A stretch of 64,000 nt of DNA from Akkermansia muciniphila (GTDB lineage Bacteria > Verrucomicrobiota > Verrucomicrobiia > Limisphaerales > SXTU01): positions 83,066-147,065 of the forward strand of contig CAMCFN010000002.1 of assembly GCA_945874145.1 (NCBI GenBank), written 5' to 3'. The translations under genes and the position numbers were made by a program. Shown piece after piece: positions 52,021 to 61,183 of the stretch (within the stretch, counting starts at the first letter, position 1; each line of letters starts with the position of its first letter). Under the pieces are notes generated by a model. That model was not told where the DNA came from. It made no database searches and saw nothing but the letters and a program-made list of their open reading frames with translations.

Positions 52021-52104
52021 CGGGCTTCAGCCCGCTTCAGTGTCCGATACCCCGAAGGAATCAAACGCCACCAATCGCAGCCTCCTGAAGCGGCCTGAAG
52101 GCCG
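52021..52104. repeat. Paired hairpin repeat (BIME-like), copy 2
   Basis: CGGGCT-TC-AGCCCG (52021-52034) followed by CTTCAG, then a 44-base spacer, then CTGAAG and CGGCCT-GA-AGGCCG (52091-52104). Both are 14-base hairpins with 6-bp stems and 2-base loops, arranged exactly as in copy 1 (9423-9516). It lies between the RlmM-like and the DUF1552 genes, in a 116-base gap. Confidence 0.8.
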
Positions 52105-52121
52105 CGCTCCGGTTACACAGC

Positions 52122-53393
52122 TCACGCCAACTCCAGTCCGCGCATCGTGCCAGTGCTGCTGGCGAACTTGCCGGCCTCGATGCCGAGCCGTTGCAGCATC
52201 GAGACGTAGAGGTTGGGCAACGGGTAATTTTGTTTCTCGTCGAAGGCGAGGTGCTGGCCGTGCTTGAACCCACCGCCTGCGAGCAACATGGGCATGTTAC
52301 GCGTGTCGTGGCTCGACGCATTGCCGAGGTTCGAGCCGTAGAGCACCGCCGTGTTCGCCAAGAGGTCCGCGCCAGCTTCCTTCGACGCCTTCAGCTTCGT
52401 GAGGAAGCCCGCGAGCAACTTCATCTGCTCCAACTCGATGACGCGGAGCTGCGCGAGCTTCTCCGGGTCCTTCCCATGGTGCGAGAGGTTGTGCCAGTCC
52501 TGCGTGATGCCTTGGATAGGCGGCACGCTGTTGTGGCCGGAAATCATCACCGTGACGACGCGGGTCGAGTCGGTCTGGAGCGCGAGATGCGCGAGGTCGA
52601 ACATCAGCCGAGAGCGCGCCACGAAGTCGGCGGCATTCTGCACGTCGGTCGGCGGCGGGACGTTGACCGACGGCTTGGGTTTCTTGGCCCAGTCATCTGC
52701 GAGCTTGAGCCGCTGCTCCACCTCGCGGACCGTCGTAAAATACTCGTCGAGCTTCTCGCGGTCGCTCGCGGTCACGCGAGCGGAGAGACGTTTCGCGTCC
52801 CCAGCGACAGTATCCATGATGCTCTGGCCGTCGCGGAGGCGGTCGCTCTGCTGCGCGACTTCCTTGGCCGTGCCATTGACGAAGAGCTTCTTGAAGACCT
52901 CGCTGGGCTTGTAATCCGCCGGCACCTTCACGCCGCTGCGCGAGACGGACAAACCCGTGCCGCCGTTGCCCGTGTTCAACACGAGGCTGCTGAATCGCGT
53001 CGCGGGCGGAAGCTTTTCCAGCACGAACTGGTCGAGTGAAATGGTGTTACGGAAGCTGCTCGCGCCCGGATGCGGCGCGGCGCTGAGGAAACTCGCCTCG
53101 CTCGAATGCCCGCCGTCCACCTCGGGATGGGACACGCCGGAGAAGACCGTCAGATCGCCGCGAAACTCCTTCAACGCCTCCAAGTAGGGCGTCAGTTCAA
53201 AGTCGCGGCCCGCTTTCGTTGGGAACAGGTTCTCCGCGTGAATGCCCAACGTGGTGCAGCACGCCACGAGCCGTCGAACCGGCCCGGCGGACGCCGCCGC
53301 TCGGGTGAATGGCGTGAACGATTCCAGCACCGGAAGCGCGAGCGTGACGCCGGCGGCGCGAATGAAGGTTCGGCGGGAGGGCGTGGTGGTCAT
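52122..53393 (-). CDS. DUF1552 Tat-exported protein
   Basis: The 423-residue protein has a twin-arginine signal (PSRRTFIRAAGVTLALPVLE) and matches the DUF1552 family (RLVACCTTLGIHAENLFP, the LGNASSHDTRNMPMLLAGG C-terminal region). In Verrucomicrobiota these typically pair with a DUF1587/1592/1588/1585 cytochrome; here that partner lies at 57616-59979 in the same orientation, separated by pdxA and two others. Function unproven. ATG at 53393. Confidence 0.9.
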   Translation of the reverse strand: MTTTPSRRTFIRAAGVTLALPVLESFTPFTRAAASAGPVRRLVACCTTLGIHAENLFPTKAGRDFELTPYLEALKEFRGDLTVFSGVSHPEVDGGHSSEASFLSAAPHPGASSFRNTISLDQFVLEKLPPATRFSSLVLNTGNGGTGLSVSRSGVKVPADYKPSEVFKKLFVNGTAKEVAQQSDRLRDGQSIMDTVAGDAKRLSARVTASDREKLDEYFTTVREVEQRLKLADDWAKKPKPSVNVPPPTDVQNAADFVARSRLMFDLAHLALQTDSTRVVTVMISGHNSVPPIQGITQDWHNLSHHGKDPEKLAQLRVIELEQMKLLAGFLTKLKASKEAGADLLANTAVLYGSNLGNASSHDTRNMPMLLAGGGFKHGQHLAFDEKQNYPLPNLYVSMLQRLGIEAGKFASSTGTMRGLELA

Positions 53394-53427
53394 GGTGCAA
53401 CTCAGGTGAATGGAACTTAACTTGGCT

Positions 53428-54465
53428 TCAGACGGACGGCGAGTTGGTTTTGCTGGGCTTTGCTAGAGAGGCCAGCTTCGCCGCCAAACGCACGGCCGCG
53501 AAGAGGTTCTCCGCGCTGGCCTTGCCCTGCCACGCGATGTCGAAGGCGGTGCCGTGGTCCACGCTGGTGCGGACGACGGGCAGGCCGAGCGTGGTGTTGA
53601 CGGCGCTGTCGAAGGCCAGCGCCTTCATCGGGATGAGCGCCTGGTCGTGATACATGCAGATGAAGGCGTCCGTCTCGCGGCGGCGGGCAGGAAGGAACGC
53701 GGTGTCCGGCGGGAGCGGCCCGATGATGTTCGAGCCTGCTGCGCGCGCTGCCACCACTGCCGGCGCGATGATGTGTTCCTCCTCGCCGCGACCAAACAAG
53801 CCGTGCTCTCCCGCGTGAGGGTTCAACCCCAGCACGGCGAGGCGCGGCTCGCGCCCGCGCTGGCGACGCACTGCCTCGGCAGTGAGTTCAATCACGTCGA
53901 GGATGCGCCGCGTCGTGAGCGCGGCGGGAACTTCGTGGTAGCCCACATGGACGGTGACGAGGCTGCACGTCAGCTCTTCGGAGAAGAAGGTCATGCAAGA
54001 ACGTTCGGCCTTCATTAGCTCGGCGAAAATCTCCGTGTGGCCGGGATATTTGTGGCCGGCGGCATGGAGTGCCTCCTTGTTCAACGGCGCGGTGGTGATG
54101 GCGTCCACTTCGCCGTTCAGTCCGGCCTCAATGCTGGCGAGGACATAGCAAAACGCGGCGTTGCCGCAACGCGCATCCACTTGACCGGGCGTCACACTGG
54201 CCGCGTCCAGGCACTGCAAATCCAGCACGCTGGGGCGGCGCACTTCCCGGCTGCGATGCGGCCACGCAGCCTTCTTAATGATTGGGGCAGTGAAAGACAC
54301 CCCTACCTTTTCCGACACACGTCGCAGCACCCCCGCGTCGCCAAAAACGACTGGCACGCAATCGTGTGCGAGGTCGGCACTCGTTAGCAGGCGCAAGCAA
54401 ATCTCCGGGCCGATCCCGGCAGGGTCGCCCATTGTGACGGCGATAAGTGGAAGCTGGGTTGTCAT
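53428..54465 (-). CDS. pdxA: 4-hydroxythreonine-4-phosphate dehydrogenase
   Basis: PdxA oxidises 4-phospho-hydroxythreonine in pyridoxal phosphate synthesis. The 345-residue protein has the start PLIAVTMGDPAGIGPEI and the divalent-metal histidines in GHTEIF, NPHAGEHG and CMYHDQALIPMK. ATG at 54465 was chosen because the upstream in-frame extension overlaps the metallo-hydrolase gene. Relatives called PdxA2 act in other pathways, so the substrate is likely but not certain. Confidence 0.92.
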   Translation of the reverse strand: MTTQLPLIAVTMGDPAGIGPEICLRLLTSADLAHDCVPVVFGDAGVLRRVSEKVGVSFTAPIIKKAAWPHRSREVRRPSVLDLQCLDAASVTPGQVDARCGNAAFCYVLASIEAGLNGEVDAITTAPLNKEALHAAGHKYPGHTEIFAELMKAERSCMTFFSEELTCSLVTVHVGYHEVPAALTTRRILDVIELTAEAVRRQRGREPRLAVLGLNPHAGEHGLFGRGEEEHIIAPAVVAARAAGSNIIGPLPPDTAFLPARRRETDAFICMYHDQALIPMKALAFDSAVNTTLGLPVVRTSVDHGTAFDIAWQGKASAENLFAAVRLAAKLASLAKPSKTNSPSV

Positions 54466-54490
54466 CGGATGCGGCAAGCAACCGCGCGCC

Positions 54491-56446
54491 TCACTGACGG
54501 ACTTCCACAATGCAGTCAAAAAACTCGCCCAGGCGTTTCTCTCCGCGCGTGATGTCGAAGGCCACATGGCGAATGCCCGGCGTGGCGTCCGCTGCGGCGG
54601 CGAGGCGGAGCGTGAACTGCGAGCGGCTTTGCGCGGGGACCGTGCCCTTCCAGCGGCCCGACGTGGCCGTCAAGCCCGGCGGCGCGTGCGGCAGGATGTC
54701 GAACGCGAGCGGCTTCGACTCGAAGTTGCGCACGTTCACCGTCACCTCGACCGATTCGCCGCGCTTCACCGCCACGCGATGCGGCTCGGCGCGCACCCAG
54801 AAGGGGTCGAACCACCAGCGGTATTCCGGCTCGGAACTGAGGGACTTGAACGCATCGCGCATCTCGTAGGACCAGGTGCGGTAGCGCTCGATGAACTTCG
54901 CCGGCTGGTCCATTACGAACGAGTGGCCGCCGAGCAGGATGTCGGGCTTGAGCTTCGAGAGATACTCGGCGGCGACGATATAGCCCTCGTCCAAGATGCC
55001 GCTGGTGCGCGCACACATTGCCTCGTGACCGCTCTGCTTCGGGTCTGCGGGGTTGCCGAAAATGTTGTCGCCGGTGAAGGCCACCCTGCGCCCGTCAATT
55101 ATGCCCGTCAGGCACAGACCGAACTCCGTCTGGCCCGGCATCCAATCAATCGTGAAGCGGAAACCTTCCCAGTCGAACGTCTCGCCGGACTTGAAGAGCC
55201 GATCGAACTTGATCCGCTCCACGCCGTTGCCGTAGGCCTGAATCGGCGCGGCGTAGTCGAACGCCTCGGGCCGTTCGCACACGTCCTTCATGCGGTCCAG
55301 CGCCCAGAACTGCGTGCCCCAGTTCTGCTTCAAGTGCGGGGCCTGCAGGAAGTGGTCGCCGTGCATGTGCGTCAGCACCATCGCGTCAATCGCCTTCAGC
55401 CCGAGCTTCTGCCGCATGCCTTCCAGCGCAGTGTCGAGGATATTGGTTTGAATCAGTCCGCAATCCACCACGAGAGCCTTCCCGCTGTCGGCGAGAATCA
55501 TGTAGAAGTTCGGGGCGAAACTCGGGCCGCGAAACTTGAAGACGTGCGGCGAAACCTGCCAGACGTTCGGCACCACGGTCGGCTGCGAGGTCGTGTCCTG
55601 CGCGGCTGGCGCGAACGACATCACCGGGTAGCCGCGCACGAGCAGACGCTCAAGGTTGTAGAGCTTCTGCTGGAACTCCTCGATTTGCTTCTTCGCGTTC
55701 GCGATGGGCGCGCCGTGCGACGGCAGCATCCACGCGGGATTGTAGGCCGCGATTTGCCCGCTGCCATTGGCAATGGCCCACACGCCGGCGGCAAACCCGT
55801 AGTCCCAGTCCGTGTCGAACCACGTGTGCATCTTCGCGCCATCCAGCATCACGTCGCCGGTGAACGCGAGCCAGCGCCCGCCTTCGTTGAGGAAGTAGGA
55901 CATACCGCCCGGGCTGTTGCCGCGCGTGTCCACGCAGCGGAACTCGCGCCCGCGCCAGGTGAACGTGTCCATCCGCTGGAAGCCTTGATCGAGCTTGATG
56001 GGCTCGACGGCGGGACGAACGAAGCTGGAGCCATGCACCGTGAACGGATCGCCGAGCCGCACGATCATTTTGCGGTAGCTGGCCGGGTTCTCGAAAAGCG
56101 CCCGTTCAAACTCCGGTGCGCCGATTTTTGCTTCGGTGCCCTTCAACTTCGGGGCCCCTTGGCACTGCTCGCGGTGATGATGCGTGAACAGCACCCACTC
56201 GACCTTCTTCACCCCAATCTCCGCGAGGTGATCCAGCACACTGCCGTCGCCAAGGTCAATCAGCAGCGCCGCGTCGCCATCACGGATGACATGGACGTTG
56301 CAGGTGTCGGTCCAGGTGAAGAGGTTGGGGTGGCGTGCGGCGTCCGGTTGGGTGAAGCGCGGAGCTGCGGTGAGTGGAAGGGATAGCGCGAGCAGCAGCG
56401 TGCCGACGAGGGCAAGCCCAGTGGATTTGGGGAGCGGTGAGTTCAT
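54491..56446 (-). CDS. Exported protein with two metallo-beta-lactamase-fold domains
   Basis: The 651-residue protein has a signal peptide (ending PLTAAP) and two tandem MBL domains. The second has canonical metal motifs LTHMHGDHFLQ, FTGDNIFG and LGGHSF, so it should bind two metals; the first has FTHHHREQCQGA with the DH of HxHxDH replaced by EQ, so it may lack one site. A C-terminal beta-sandwich follows (about 550-651). Substrate unknown. It lies in the DUF1552/DUF1592 locus, 25 bases before pdxA. Confidence 0.78.
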   Translation of the reverse strand: MNSPLPKSTGLALVGTLLLALSLPLTAAPRFTQPDAARHPNLFTWTDTCNVHVIRDGDAALLIDLGDGSVLDHLAEIGVKKVEWVLFTHHHREQCQGAPKLKGTEAKIGAPEFERALFENPASYRKMIVRLGDPFTVHGSSFVRPAVEPIKLDQGFQRMDTFTWRGREFRCVDTRGNSPGGMSYFLNEGGRWLAFTGDVMLDGAKMHTWFDTDWDYGFAAGVWAIANGSGQIAAYNPAWMLPSHGAPIANAKKQIEEFQQKLYNLERLLVRGYPVMSFAPAAQDTTSQPTVVPNVWQVSPHVFKFRGPSFAPNFYMILADSGKALVVDCGLIQTNILDTALEGMRQKLGLKAIDAMVLTHMHGDHFLQAPHLKQNWGTQFWALDRMKDVCERPEAFDYAAPIQAYGNGVERIKFDRLFKSGETFDWEGFRFTIDWMPGQTEFGLCLTGIIDGRRVAFTGDNIFGNPADPKQSGHEAMCARTSGILDEGYIVAAEYLSKLKPDILLGGHSFVMDQPAKFIERYRTWSYEMRDAFKSLSSEPEYRWWFDPFWVRAEPHRVAVKRGESVEVTVNVRNFESKPLAFDILPHAPPGLTATSGRWKGTVPAQSRSQFTLRLAAAADATPGIRHVAFDITRGEKRLGEFFDCIVEVRQ

Positions 56447-56459
56447 CTGTGGAGGTAGG

Positions 56460-57572
56460 TTACGGGCTGCCGTGCTTGTTCTTCAACCACCGGAGCGCGT
56501 CGAGTTCTCCGTTGACCTTGACCCGGTCGAAGTAGAGGAGCGCCTCGCGCTCGGGCAGGCTGCCGAGCAGGTCCTGCACCGGCACCACTGAATGGATGGC
56601 TTGACGGTGCGCGTCCAGCTCCGCCAATCGGTCGCGCACCGTGCGGCCATCGTTGCCGAATGCGCTTTCGGGCGTCTGGGCGGCGAGGAATTTCTTCTCG
56701 ATGGCCATGCCCACCAGCTCGGCAATCAGCGTCCGGCCGGGCTGGCTTTCCAACTGCCACGCCAGGTTCAGCCCCATCTGGCCGACCGCCTGCGCAGATG
56801 CGGCGTCACCGGACTGCACGTATTGCTTTTGAAGATCGGTCATCTGCGTGGCCAGGTCGCGTAGGGATTGCAGGTGCGGCAGCACGACGCCGAAGATGCC
56901 GGCCACCTTGGCCTCCAACGGCCCGCGGCCGGCCGAGAGGAAGGCTTCCTCTGCGCTCTGCATGTGGTCGAGCGTGTAGTCCTGCAGCTTCGTCTTGCCC
57001 CCTGCCTGCATCAAATCTTTCACCCCATCATCGGCGTGGCCAGACTTGAAATGGTCGAGGGCGGACAGATAGTCGCCCAGCGGATTGTCACGGGCGAGTT
57101 GCCGAAATGCGGCGAGTGCCTGCCGCTTCTCCTCGGGCGTCTCGCCGCGCAGGGCGAGGTCGAACTGCACGCGCGGGTCGTCGGGGAACTTCTCTGCCGC
57201 CTCACGCAACCAGGCTAGGTCGCCCGTGGCACGCGCCGCCGCGAGGAGGCTCTCCGCGCTGCGTTTGTTCTGCTGAAGATACGCCTCCACCTGCGCGCGG
57301 GTTAGTTTCGGAATTTCCTCCCCTTTCAGAAGCCGGGCGAGCGTTTTCGTCGCGGGTGCTTCCAACGCGCGTTCGTTGCTCCCCGCTATCTGCGGCAACT
57401 GCGGCGCGGGCAGCCGGGGCAGCGCCGGACCGCGCACCGACGTGCCCGTGGCTGGCTGCGGCTCATCGACAGTCGGCGGAGCGACCCATGTCGCAGCGGG
57501 ACGCCGCGCGAGCATCAACGCGACCAGCGCCAGTAGCACCGCCGATAGCAGCCAGAGGACTCGCGTGCTCAT
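56460..57572 (-). CDS. Membrane-anchored TPR-like hypothetical protein
   Basis: The 370-residue protein has an N-terminal membrane helix (MSTRVLWLLSAVLLALVALML), a proline-rich linker, and helical repeats resembling TPR (LAWLREAAEKFPDDPRVQFD, EEKRQALAAFRQLARDNPLG). No family is recognised. It sits between the DUF1592 protein gene and the MBL gene, 13 bases upstream of the latter, suggesting a shared transcript. Confidence 0.72.
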   Translation of the reverse strand: MSTRVLWLLSAVLLALVALMLARRPAATWVAPPTVDEPQPATGTSVRGPALPRLPAPQLPQIAGSNERALEAPATKTLARLLKGEEIPKLTRAQVEAYLQQNKRSAESLLAAARATGDLAWLREAAEKFPDDPRVQFDLALRGETPEEKRQALAAFRQLARDNPLGDYLSALDHFKSGHADDGVKDLMQAGGKTKLQDYTLDHMQSAEEAFLSAGRGPLEAKVAGIFGVVLPHLQSLRDLATQMTDLQKQYVQSGDAASAQAVGQMGLNLAWQLESQPGRTLIAELVGMAIEKKFLAAQTPESAFGNDGRTVRDRLAELDAHRQAIHSVVPVQDLLGSLPEREALLYFDRVKVNGELDALRWLKNKHGSP

Positions 57573-57615
57573 GCGTGGCGGGGTGCCGTCGGAAGGCGGC
57601 CGGTTGGCACGGTGC

Positions 57616-59979
57616 TCATTTGGTCTGGAAAGTGGAGCTGGCGACAACCTCGTGAATGAGCGTGCGGAAGCCGTGCTGTTTCGCCCCCGCCTTTCGCACG
57701 ATGTCGCTGATGACAGCTTCATCCGTAAACTCCAGACCGTGGCCGGTGGCGTAGATGAGGAGCTTCTCGGCCAGGCCGCGCGTGATCGCGTCCGACTCGG
57801 CGAGCAGGAGGCGCTTGAGCTCCGCGAGGTCGGCGAACTTGCGGCCGTCGGCGAGAGCGTCGCCGGGGTCCACCTTCGGGCCGAGGGCGACGCGCTGGTC
57901 CTTGGTGTTCACCACCAGAGTCGTGTATTCCACCCCGCGCTGATTCGGCGCGGGCGAGATGCGATACCGCTCGCGCCAGCCGCCGATGACGTCGTAGCTC
58001 TCCAAGGCGAAGCCCAACGGGTCAATGCGCGCGTGGCAGCCGGCGCAGCTCTCCACTTCGCGATGCTTCGCGAGCTGGTCGCGGATGTTCTTCGCGCCGC
58101 GAATGTCCGGCTCGACCGCTGGCACGTTCGGTGGCGGGGGAGGCGCGGGTTGGCCGAGAATACGGTCCATCAGCCACACCCCGCGCAACACGGGCGAGGT
58201 CGTCGTGCCGTTCGCCGTAACCTTGAGCACGCTCGCGTGGGTCAGCACGCCGCCGCGATGCCACTCGGGCTTCAGCGCGACGCGCCGCACGTCCAGTCCG
58301 CTCACCCCAGGGATGCCATAGTGCTTGGCGAGTCGCTCGTTCAGCATCGCGAAGTCACTCGCCACGAAGTTCAGCGCACTCAAGTCCTTTGCCAGTAGTT
58401 CGCCGAAGAACGCGTGCGTCTCCTGGAGCATCGAGACTTGCAGCAGCTCGTCGAACTCTGGGTAAAGCCGCGCGTCTGGCGTGGTGAAGTCGATGTTTCG
58501 CAGCGCGAGCCACTGACCGGTGAAGTCGGCGGTGAAGGCGCGGGCCTTCGGGTGGTTCAGCAGCCGCTCGGTTTGCGCGCGCAGCACAGCAGGCTTGGCC
58601 AAATCACCTTTCGCAGCGGCGGCTAGCAGCACCGGGTCCGGCGTCGTGCTCCAGAGGAAGTAACTCAGGCGCGCCGCGAGCGAGTAGCCGTCGAGCTTGC
58701 CGGGCCGCTCTTCGAGCATCAGGAAGCGCGGCGAGACGAGGATGGCTTTCAACCCCACGCGCAGCGCGTCAGCGAACTTCACGCCCTTGTCCAAGCGCTC
58801 GCGCACCAACGTCAGATACGGCGCGAGGTCCGAATCGCTCACCAGGCGGCGGAAGGCGCGCGGGGCAAACTGTTTTACTATGCGCTCGGCATCGGCGTAG
58901 GTGCCGCGTTCCAAGTCCACGTCGCCGAGCAGTTGCTTGCGTGTCGCGGGCGGCCACTCCTTCGCATCAAGCGGCCCCTCGACCTCGAACCACTGCACCG
59001 CGATACCGGGCCCGGTGTATTCCTCCGCTTTGTTCTGCCACGGGATGGTGCCGTAGGAGACGAACTTGAGCGTGTCGCCGCGCCCGTCGATGCGCTCGAC
59101 CATTTCTACGACCCTGGGCTTGTCTGCGGGCACCTCGAAGTGGTCGAGCAGCTTCGTCTTCCCCCCAACGCCGAAGTTGCCCGCGTAGAGCCGGAACAGC
59201 GCCGGCTTGCCCTCGGTCTGAAAGCCCTGCGCGGAAATGCGAATGCGATAGCGACCCGGCGCGGGCGCGCGGAAGCGCTTCAGCTCGGTGGGCGAGTAGC
59301 CGGAGTTGAAGAGCGCCAACGCATCGCCGGGCAAGTGACGCGAACTCTTGGAGTCCCAGCCAGCCACGAGGTTGGTGGCCGCGATGTGCTCCTTGAAGAA
59401 CTTGGGTGCCGGCCCGATGCCGATGGCCGCGTCGAGCGCCACGTCGGCGGCTTCGAGATACTTCTCCACTTGCACCGGCGAGAGCGTCAGCGCGGAGGAA
59501 ACCTTGTCGAAGCCGTGGGCAGAGCCGTCCTCGGGGAGCAACTCCATCAGATTCACCTCAATGCCGAGCAGGTCGTGCAGCGTGTTTTGATACTCGAAGC
59601 GGTTCAGCCGCCGCAGCGCGACGCGCCCCTCGGACATCTGGCGTGCGGCCACCGCCACGCTCAGTTCGCGCCCGAGCCAGTTGAGCACCGCCTGCCGGTC
59701 CGCGTCCGACGGCTGTGCCTTCTTCTTGGGCGGCATTTCGCGCCTTTCTAGTTGAGCGAAGACCTTGCCCCACGTCTCGCCAATAGCGGGCGAGCTGAAG
59801 TCAGCGGGGAGCGTGTCGAGGCGCAGCTTGCCCTTCTGCGTGTCTGCGTCGTGACACTCGAAGCAGTGCTTTTGGAGAAACGCCTTCGTCGGCGCAGGCA
59901 GAGGCACAGCCGCAGCATCCATCAGCAAACACACACTCATCGAGGCTGCCAACAACCATCTCATTAGGGACTGAATCAT
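57616..59979 (-). CDS. Planctomycete-type cytochrome with DUF1587-1595-1592-1588-1585 domains
   Basis: The 787-residue exported protein has an N-terminal heme motif CFECH near residue 40 with REMPPKKKAQ, DUF1587 (RRLNRFEYQNTLHDLL), DUF1592, DUF1588 (THASVLKVTANGTTTSP and GQPAPPPPPNVPAVEP) and DUF1585 with a second heme motif, CAGCHARIDPLGF. This domain series is typical of Verrucomicrobiota/Planctomycetota and pairs with DUF1552, present at 52122-53393. Activity is unproven; the two hemes suggest a redox role. Starts at 59979 or 59991. Confidence 0.9.
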   Translation of the reverse strand: MIQSLMRWLLAASMSVCLLMDAAAVPLPAPTKAFLQKHCFECHDADTQKGKLRLDTLPADFSSPAIGETWGKVFAQLERREMPPKKKAQPSDADRQAVLNWLGRELSVAVAARQMSEGRVALRRLNRFEYQNTLHDLLGIEVNLMELLPEDGSAHGFDKVSSALTLSPVQVEKYLEAADVALDAAIGIGPAPKFFKEHIAATNLVAGWDSKSSRHLPGDALALFNSGYSPTELKRFRAPAPGRYRIRISAQGFQTEGKPALFRLYAGNFGVGGKTKLLDHFEVPADKPRVVEMVERIDGRGDTLKFVSYGTIPWQNKAEEYTGPGIAVQWFEVEGPLDAKEWPPATRKQLLGDVDLERGTYADAERIVKQFAPRAFRRLVSDSDLAPYLTLVRERLDKGVKFADALRVGLKAILVSPRFLMLEERPGKLDGYSLAARLSYFLWSTTPDPVLLAAAAKGDLAKPAVLRAQTERLLNHPKARAFTADFTGQWLALRNIDFTTPDARLYPEFDELLQVSMLQETHAFFGELLAKDLSALNFVASDFAMLNERLAKHYGIPGVSGLDVRRVALKPEWHRGGVLTHASVLKVTANGTTTSPVLRGVWLMDRILGQPAPPPPPNVPAVEPDIRGAKNIRDQLAKHREVESCAGCHARIDPLGFALESYDVIGGWRERYRISPAPNQRGVEYTTLVVNTKDQRVALGPKVDPGDALADGRKFADLAELKRLLLAESDAITRGLAEKLLIYATGHGLEFTDEAVISDIVRKAGAKQHGFRTLIHEVVASSTFQTK

Positions 59980-60157
59980 CTGATGTCGCATTGCTGAGTC
60001 CAACAATGCCTAGGACTCATCAGCCTGTCATCCATCCGGTTTGAAACACCGGCGAAACCTCGCAAATTGAACGCCCAACTCCGAGCCGGCGAGTTAATCG
60101 GTGACGTGGCCACACGGGATGCGGTTGGGCTCAGTTCGTGAGATGACCACCAGCGCA

Positions 60158-61177
60158 TCAAGGCTTCAGCATTCCCTCCAGTTTCTTGCGCTCGTCCTGG
60201 GTGAGGGGCTTCCACTCAATAGTGACCTTGGGCAAATCTGTGCGCAGCTTCGCGACGTCCGCTTCAGAAATGTCCGCATGCTGGAGCGTGAGCTTCTTCA
60301 AGTTCGGCAGCGCCTTGAGCTGCACGAGGCCCGCGTGCGTGAGGCGGACTTCGTCGAGCGAAAGCGACTCCAGCGACTTCAGCTTCGCCAGCGAGACAAG
60401 CGTGGAGTCGTCAATGCTCAACGGATTTGGCTTACCGTTCCATTGGCGCAACCGCTGGCCGAGCATGAGCGAACGCAGGGCGGTGAGCTTGAGCAGGTGC
60501 TCGTTGCCCGCCTGCGTCTGGTAGGTGTGCCAGGTGCGGAACTCCTTGAGCTGCGTCAACTCGGCGACCGCCGCCATGCCCTGGTCGTTGAACGGCGTGC
60601 CAGCAACCGTGAGCCGCTCCAGCTTCGGCAACGACTTGAACGCCGCGAAGCCTGCGCCGGTGAAGCCCTTGTCGGGAAACGCGATGTGGAAGAACGACGC
60701 CGAGCGCAGGTTCGGCAGCGCAGCCAGATGCTTCAAGCCCGCGTCCGTCACCTGAATTCCATCGGTGCCCAATTCCTCCAGGGCGCTCAGCCCGGCGAGG
60801 TGCGCGAGCGTCGTGTCCGTCAGCCCCTTGCAACTGCCGTAGAGGGTGAGCGACTTCAGCGACTTGAACTGGCCGATTTGCTTGAACTCCGGCTCGCCCA
60901 ACTTCGAGCAATCGCGGAAGAAAATCTTCGTGACCGACCCGTTGGCCTCGGTGATCTGGCCACCCAGCGAACGGAGCGTGACGGCCACTACAGCATCATC
61001 GGCGTGAAGCGGAGTGACCCAGCCAGCCAAGGTGAGGGCGGTGAGCAGCGAGAGACCGAGTGACACGCTGCGCGCCTTCTCCCTTCGCGGAGCGAGGGGG
61101 GAGCGCGGCGGCGGCGCAGCAGTTCCGCGAGGCTCGCCTTTGCCATTGTATGAGTTTGATTTCATCGGAGTCTTCAT
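60158..61177 (-). CDS. Leucine-rich-repeat protein with repeat-derived N-terminus
   Basis: The 339-residue protein has a signal-like hydrophobic segment (LGLSLLTALTLAGWVTPLHADD, about 40-60) followed by about nine leucine-rich repeats (LKSLTLYG, LEELGTDGIQVTDAGLKHL, LKKLTLQHADISEADV). The first 35 residues (NGKGEPRGTAAPPPRSPLAPRREK part) are encoded by a palindromic GC-rich repeat of the family at 29882. The start lies just after the isomerase gene stop (6 bases), so it is coupled to it. Function likely protein binding; target unknown. Confidence 0.78.
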   Translation of the reverse strand: MKTPMKSNSYNGKGEPRGTAAPPPRSPLAPRREKARSVSLGLSLLTALTLAGWVTPLHADDAVVAVTLRSLGGQITEANGSVTKIFFRDCSKLGEPEFKQIGQFKSLKSLTLYGSCKGLTDTTLAHLAGLSALEELGTDGIQVTDAGLKHLAALPNLRSASFFHIAFPDKGFTGAGFAAFKSLPKLERLTVAGTPFNDQGMAAVAELTQLKEFRTWHTYQTQAGNEHLLKLTALRSLMLGQRLRQWNGKPNPLSIDDSTLVSLAKLKSLESLSLDEVRLTHAGLVQLKALPNLKKLTLQHADISEADVAKLRTDLPKVTIEWKPLTQDERKKLEGMLKP

Positions 61178-61183
61178 GTTCGT

